Shown in pieces: positions 62,500 to 64,000 of a stretch of 64,000 bases of DNA. The DNA is taken from NCBI RefSeq assembly GCF_900107605.1, contig NZ_FNQJ01000011.1, positions 34,698 through 98,697 of the forward strand. Direction: 5' to 3'. The notes beneath the pieces were generated by a model that was not told the DNA's origin, did not search any database, and saw only the letters and a list, made by a program, of their open reading frames with translations. Positions within the stretch are counted from its first letter, which is position 1. Each line of letters starts with the position of its first letter. The translations under genes and the position numbers were made by a program. The DNA is from Acidovorax soli. Its GTDB lineage: Bacteria; Pseudomonadota; Gammaproteobacteria; Burkholderiales; Burkholderiaceae_C.

Positions 62500-62773
62500 G
62501 ACAGGCCGAGATCATGTGGTTGGGGTCGGCGACAACACCCATGCCCAAACGCGAGCATTGAAGGCCCTGCACGAAGTGCCGGCGACATGACCGATCCAGA
62601 CACTTCGAGGCGCCATAGCAGCCTCATGCCAGTGGTGTGCACCAAGCTCGGAACGGCCCAATGGGTACACAGCGCACCGGCTAATTTGCGACGAATTGCA
62701 TCCGGTGTCAGCACGCCACGAGAGGTGGCCGTTGAGTTCGTACCCGCCCGCTTGGGCGTTTTTGGAAAGCACG
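62500..62773. other. Intergenic region between the cytochrome operon and a secreted-protein gene
   Basis: No gene, repeat or RNA is recognisable. Both strands have only short open frames without family features. GGAAAG at about 62764 serves the gene at 62774. Confidence 0.4.
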
Positions 62774-63475
62774 ATGCCTCTTCATTCTTGCCCTCCACAG
62801 CGCCCAGTGCGCCGCTCTCCGTTGGCAGCTGTGCTCTCGCCTGCGGCGCTGGCCCTGGCATCCCTGCTGTCCCTGCCCCTGATCTGCAACGCCGCGCCGT
62901 TCGCCCTGTCTGGCAACGGCCGCTTCAAGCCACCGACGGCGGAGCAGCTGGCCGCCTTGCCAGCCAACCTGCCATTCACCCGCGCCGACCTCGCCTCGGG
63001 CACTTGGTCGTTCCAGGCACGCTACGATGACAGCGTGCCCGACACCGATCCAGATGCCTACAGAGGCCGCTATGCGGGCTCGGTGCAGGCGTTTCGCCTG
63101 GTGGTCGGCAGCACAGCCATCGATCTGCCGGTGAGCCAGAGCGAGATCGTCGTCAGCGATGGCGGCCAGGGCTTCACCCAGCGTGAATCCATCCGCCTGG
63201 AGGTCAAGGCCCCGGTCGCCGCCGGGCTGCTGCGCATGGCCTGGGTGCAACTCAACCAGCAGCCAGCCGGGACCGACCTGCGGGGCAGCGCCGGCGTCCT
63301 GCGTAGTGATGCGATGCCGGCAGCCACCGCCATGGCCCAATTGGCTGTTGCCAACCCGGCTGACCGCTTCCTGGAACTGCGCATCGATCAGCCCGGCGCC
63401 ACCAACGCAGCGCCGCTGCTCTATCTGAGCACCTCGCAGCCCACCGTCACCGCCAACCCGATCACCGCGCCCTGA
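62774..63475 (+). CDS. Exported protein of unknown function
   Basis: 233 residues with a signal peptide (SPAALALASLLSLPLICNAA). The mature part is beta-rich and has no family I recognise. Recurrent segments include ARYDDSVPDTDPDAYRGRYA and QSEIVVSDGGQGFTQRESIR. The spacing to the FN3 lipoprotein is ten bases. The pair resembles secreted PEP-CTERM or adhesion accessory proteins only in general style. Confidence 0.7.
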   Translation: MPLHSCPPQRPVRRSPLAAVLSPAALALASLLSLPLICNAAPFALSGNGRFKPPTAEQLAALPANLPFTRADLASGTWSFQARYDDSVPDTDPDAYRGRYAGSVQAFRLVVGSTAIDLPVSQSEIVVSDGGQGFTQRESIRLEVKAPVAAGLLRMAWVQLNQQPAGTDLRGSAGVLRSDAMPAATAMAQLAVANPADRFLELRIDQPGATNAAPLLYLSTSQPTVTANPITAP

Positions 63476-63485
63476 GGAGCACCAG

Positions 63486-63866
63486 ATGCAGCACTCCTAC
63501 ACTCCCTTGACCCGCCGTTGGCTGGCACGCGGCGCGGTAGCCCTGTTGATCGCAGCCGGACTGGCCGGCTGCGGCGGCGGTGGCGAAGTCTATGTTTCGG
63601 GCGGACCGCCTCCGGTGGACCCGCTGAATCTGGCCCTGACCCGAGTGGGTCCGCAATCGATCCAGGTGGACTGGAGCGACCACCCCGGGGTAGCCAGCTT
63701 CGATGTGCTCCGCGACGGCTACGCGCTGGCCACCGTGAATACCACCACCCTGATCGACAGCTCGGTCTATGTCAACCAGACCTACTGCTACCAGGTGAAG
63801 GGCTACGATCCACGGGGCTACCTGATCGCTGCCACAGATACCGGATGCGTCACGGTGGTGCAGTGA
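63486..63866 (+). CDS. Lipoprotein with a fibronectin type III-like domain
   Basis: 126 residues. The lipobox AAGLAGC precedes a Gly-rich stretch and a FN3-like repeat (LALTRVGPQSIQVDWSDHPG, FDVLRDGYALATVNTTTLID, TYCYQVKGYDPRG), with a Cys pair. FN3 in bacterial lipoproteins usually binds polysaccharide or protein. It is co-directional with the upstream exported protein, with GAGGAG before ATG 63486. Confidence 0.75.
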   Translation: MQHSYTPLTRRWLARGAVALLIAAGLAGCGGGGEVYVSGGPPPVDPLNLALTRVGPQSIQVDWSDHPGVASFDVLRDGYALATVNTTTLIDSSVYVNQTYCYQVKGYDPRGYLIAATDTGCVTVVQ

Positions 63867-63940
63867 ACATGTTCTGAGCCACCACAGGGTGTGTCCGAAT
63901 TTTTGGGCGGATTCAAAAGTGAAGTGCAACACCCTGGGTT

Positions 63941-64000
63941 TCAATGAACGAGGGTGGAGTGCTGCGGGCTGTTGATCAGCAACTCGCGGTATACGGCCAG
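63941..64000 (-). mobile_element. 3' end of a probable transposase gene (runs off right edge)
   Basis: The minus strand reads LAVYRELLINSPQHSTLVH then stop, a style of C-terminus I associate with transposases of IS30- or IS3-type elements. The element end lies within about 63880-63940 (TGTTGCACTTCACTTTTGAA on the minus strand). Family assignment needs the rest of the gene. Confidence 0.45.

Overview
The window looks like a contiguous piece of chromosome from a GC-rich betaproteobacterium, most likely a Comamonadaceae (Acidovorax-like) member of the Burkholderiales. I infer this from gene content: a Bug/TctC binding protein, PhaM, an MFS-PlsC fusion, a DUF748 giant, and a DUF3348/DUF802/OmpA/DUF2894 operon. 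A family of short repeats built around AGCGCTT / AAGCGCT and TAGCT cores also fits. There are no rRNA or tRNA genes and no CRISPR array. Mobile DNA is limited to an IS5-type transposase remnant (about 57.5-57.8 kb) and the end of a probable transposase at the right edge.

Layout. 0-7.3 kb: SAM-dependent methyltransferase (partial), deoxyinosine glycosylase-like protein, TatD nuclease, membrane-anchored HtrA-like protease, the MoxR/DUF58/VWA module and a creatininase-family amidohydrolase. 7.4-16.5 kb: a 1245-residue DUF748 protein, a ScsB/DsbD-type disulfide reductase, an MFS exporter and hemE. 16.5-19.3 kb: an AT-rich intergenic region with four consensus DnaA boxes and direct repeats, then priA. 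19.3-23.6 kb: LysR regulator, Bug binding protein, M20 amidohydrolase, AEC transporter. 23.7-29.5 kb: Rep-type helicase, small secreted protein and outer-membrane phospholipase A joined by ATGA overlaps, a universal stress protein and tgt. 29.7-34.2 kb: small envelope and lipoproteins and an MFS-acyltransferase fusion. 34.4-42.1 kb: a hydratase, a tandem glycine riboswitch ahead of a dadA-like dehydrogenase, and a branched-chain amino acid ABC system with a fused LivM-LivG. 42.2-48.9 kb: a decayed corC-like gene, a FIST protein, phaM and a copper-type operon (DUF2946, TonB receptor, YcnI, PCuAC). 49-52.4 kb: GST, VOC protein, MarC, Rrf2 and NhaR regulators. 52.5-56.9 kb: a four-gene operon that I read as a Zorya type III anti-phage system. 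58-62.5 kb: a Fur-box-preceded operon (di-heme cytochrome, porin, FMN-binding protein, ApbE, small membrane protein). 62.7-63.9 kb: two secreted or lipoproteins of unknown role.

The main points of interest are these. (1) The Zorya-like motor operon has a proton-channel aspartate in its ZorB-like subunit and an 84-residue internal repeat in the ZorA-like tail. (2) The hemE-priA intergenic region carries a DnaA-box array. (3) The dispersed repeat has been captured inside reading frames, where it encodes signal peptides or membrane segments. (4) The tandem glycine riboswitch controls a dehydrogenase and has a repeat copy in the place of its expression platform. (5) A Fur-like operon appears to couple flavinylation (ApbE plus FMN_bind) to a di-heme cytochrome and a porin.

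All calls come from reading the sequence and from family knowledge. No database search was run.
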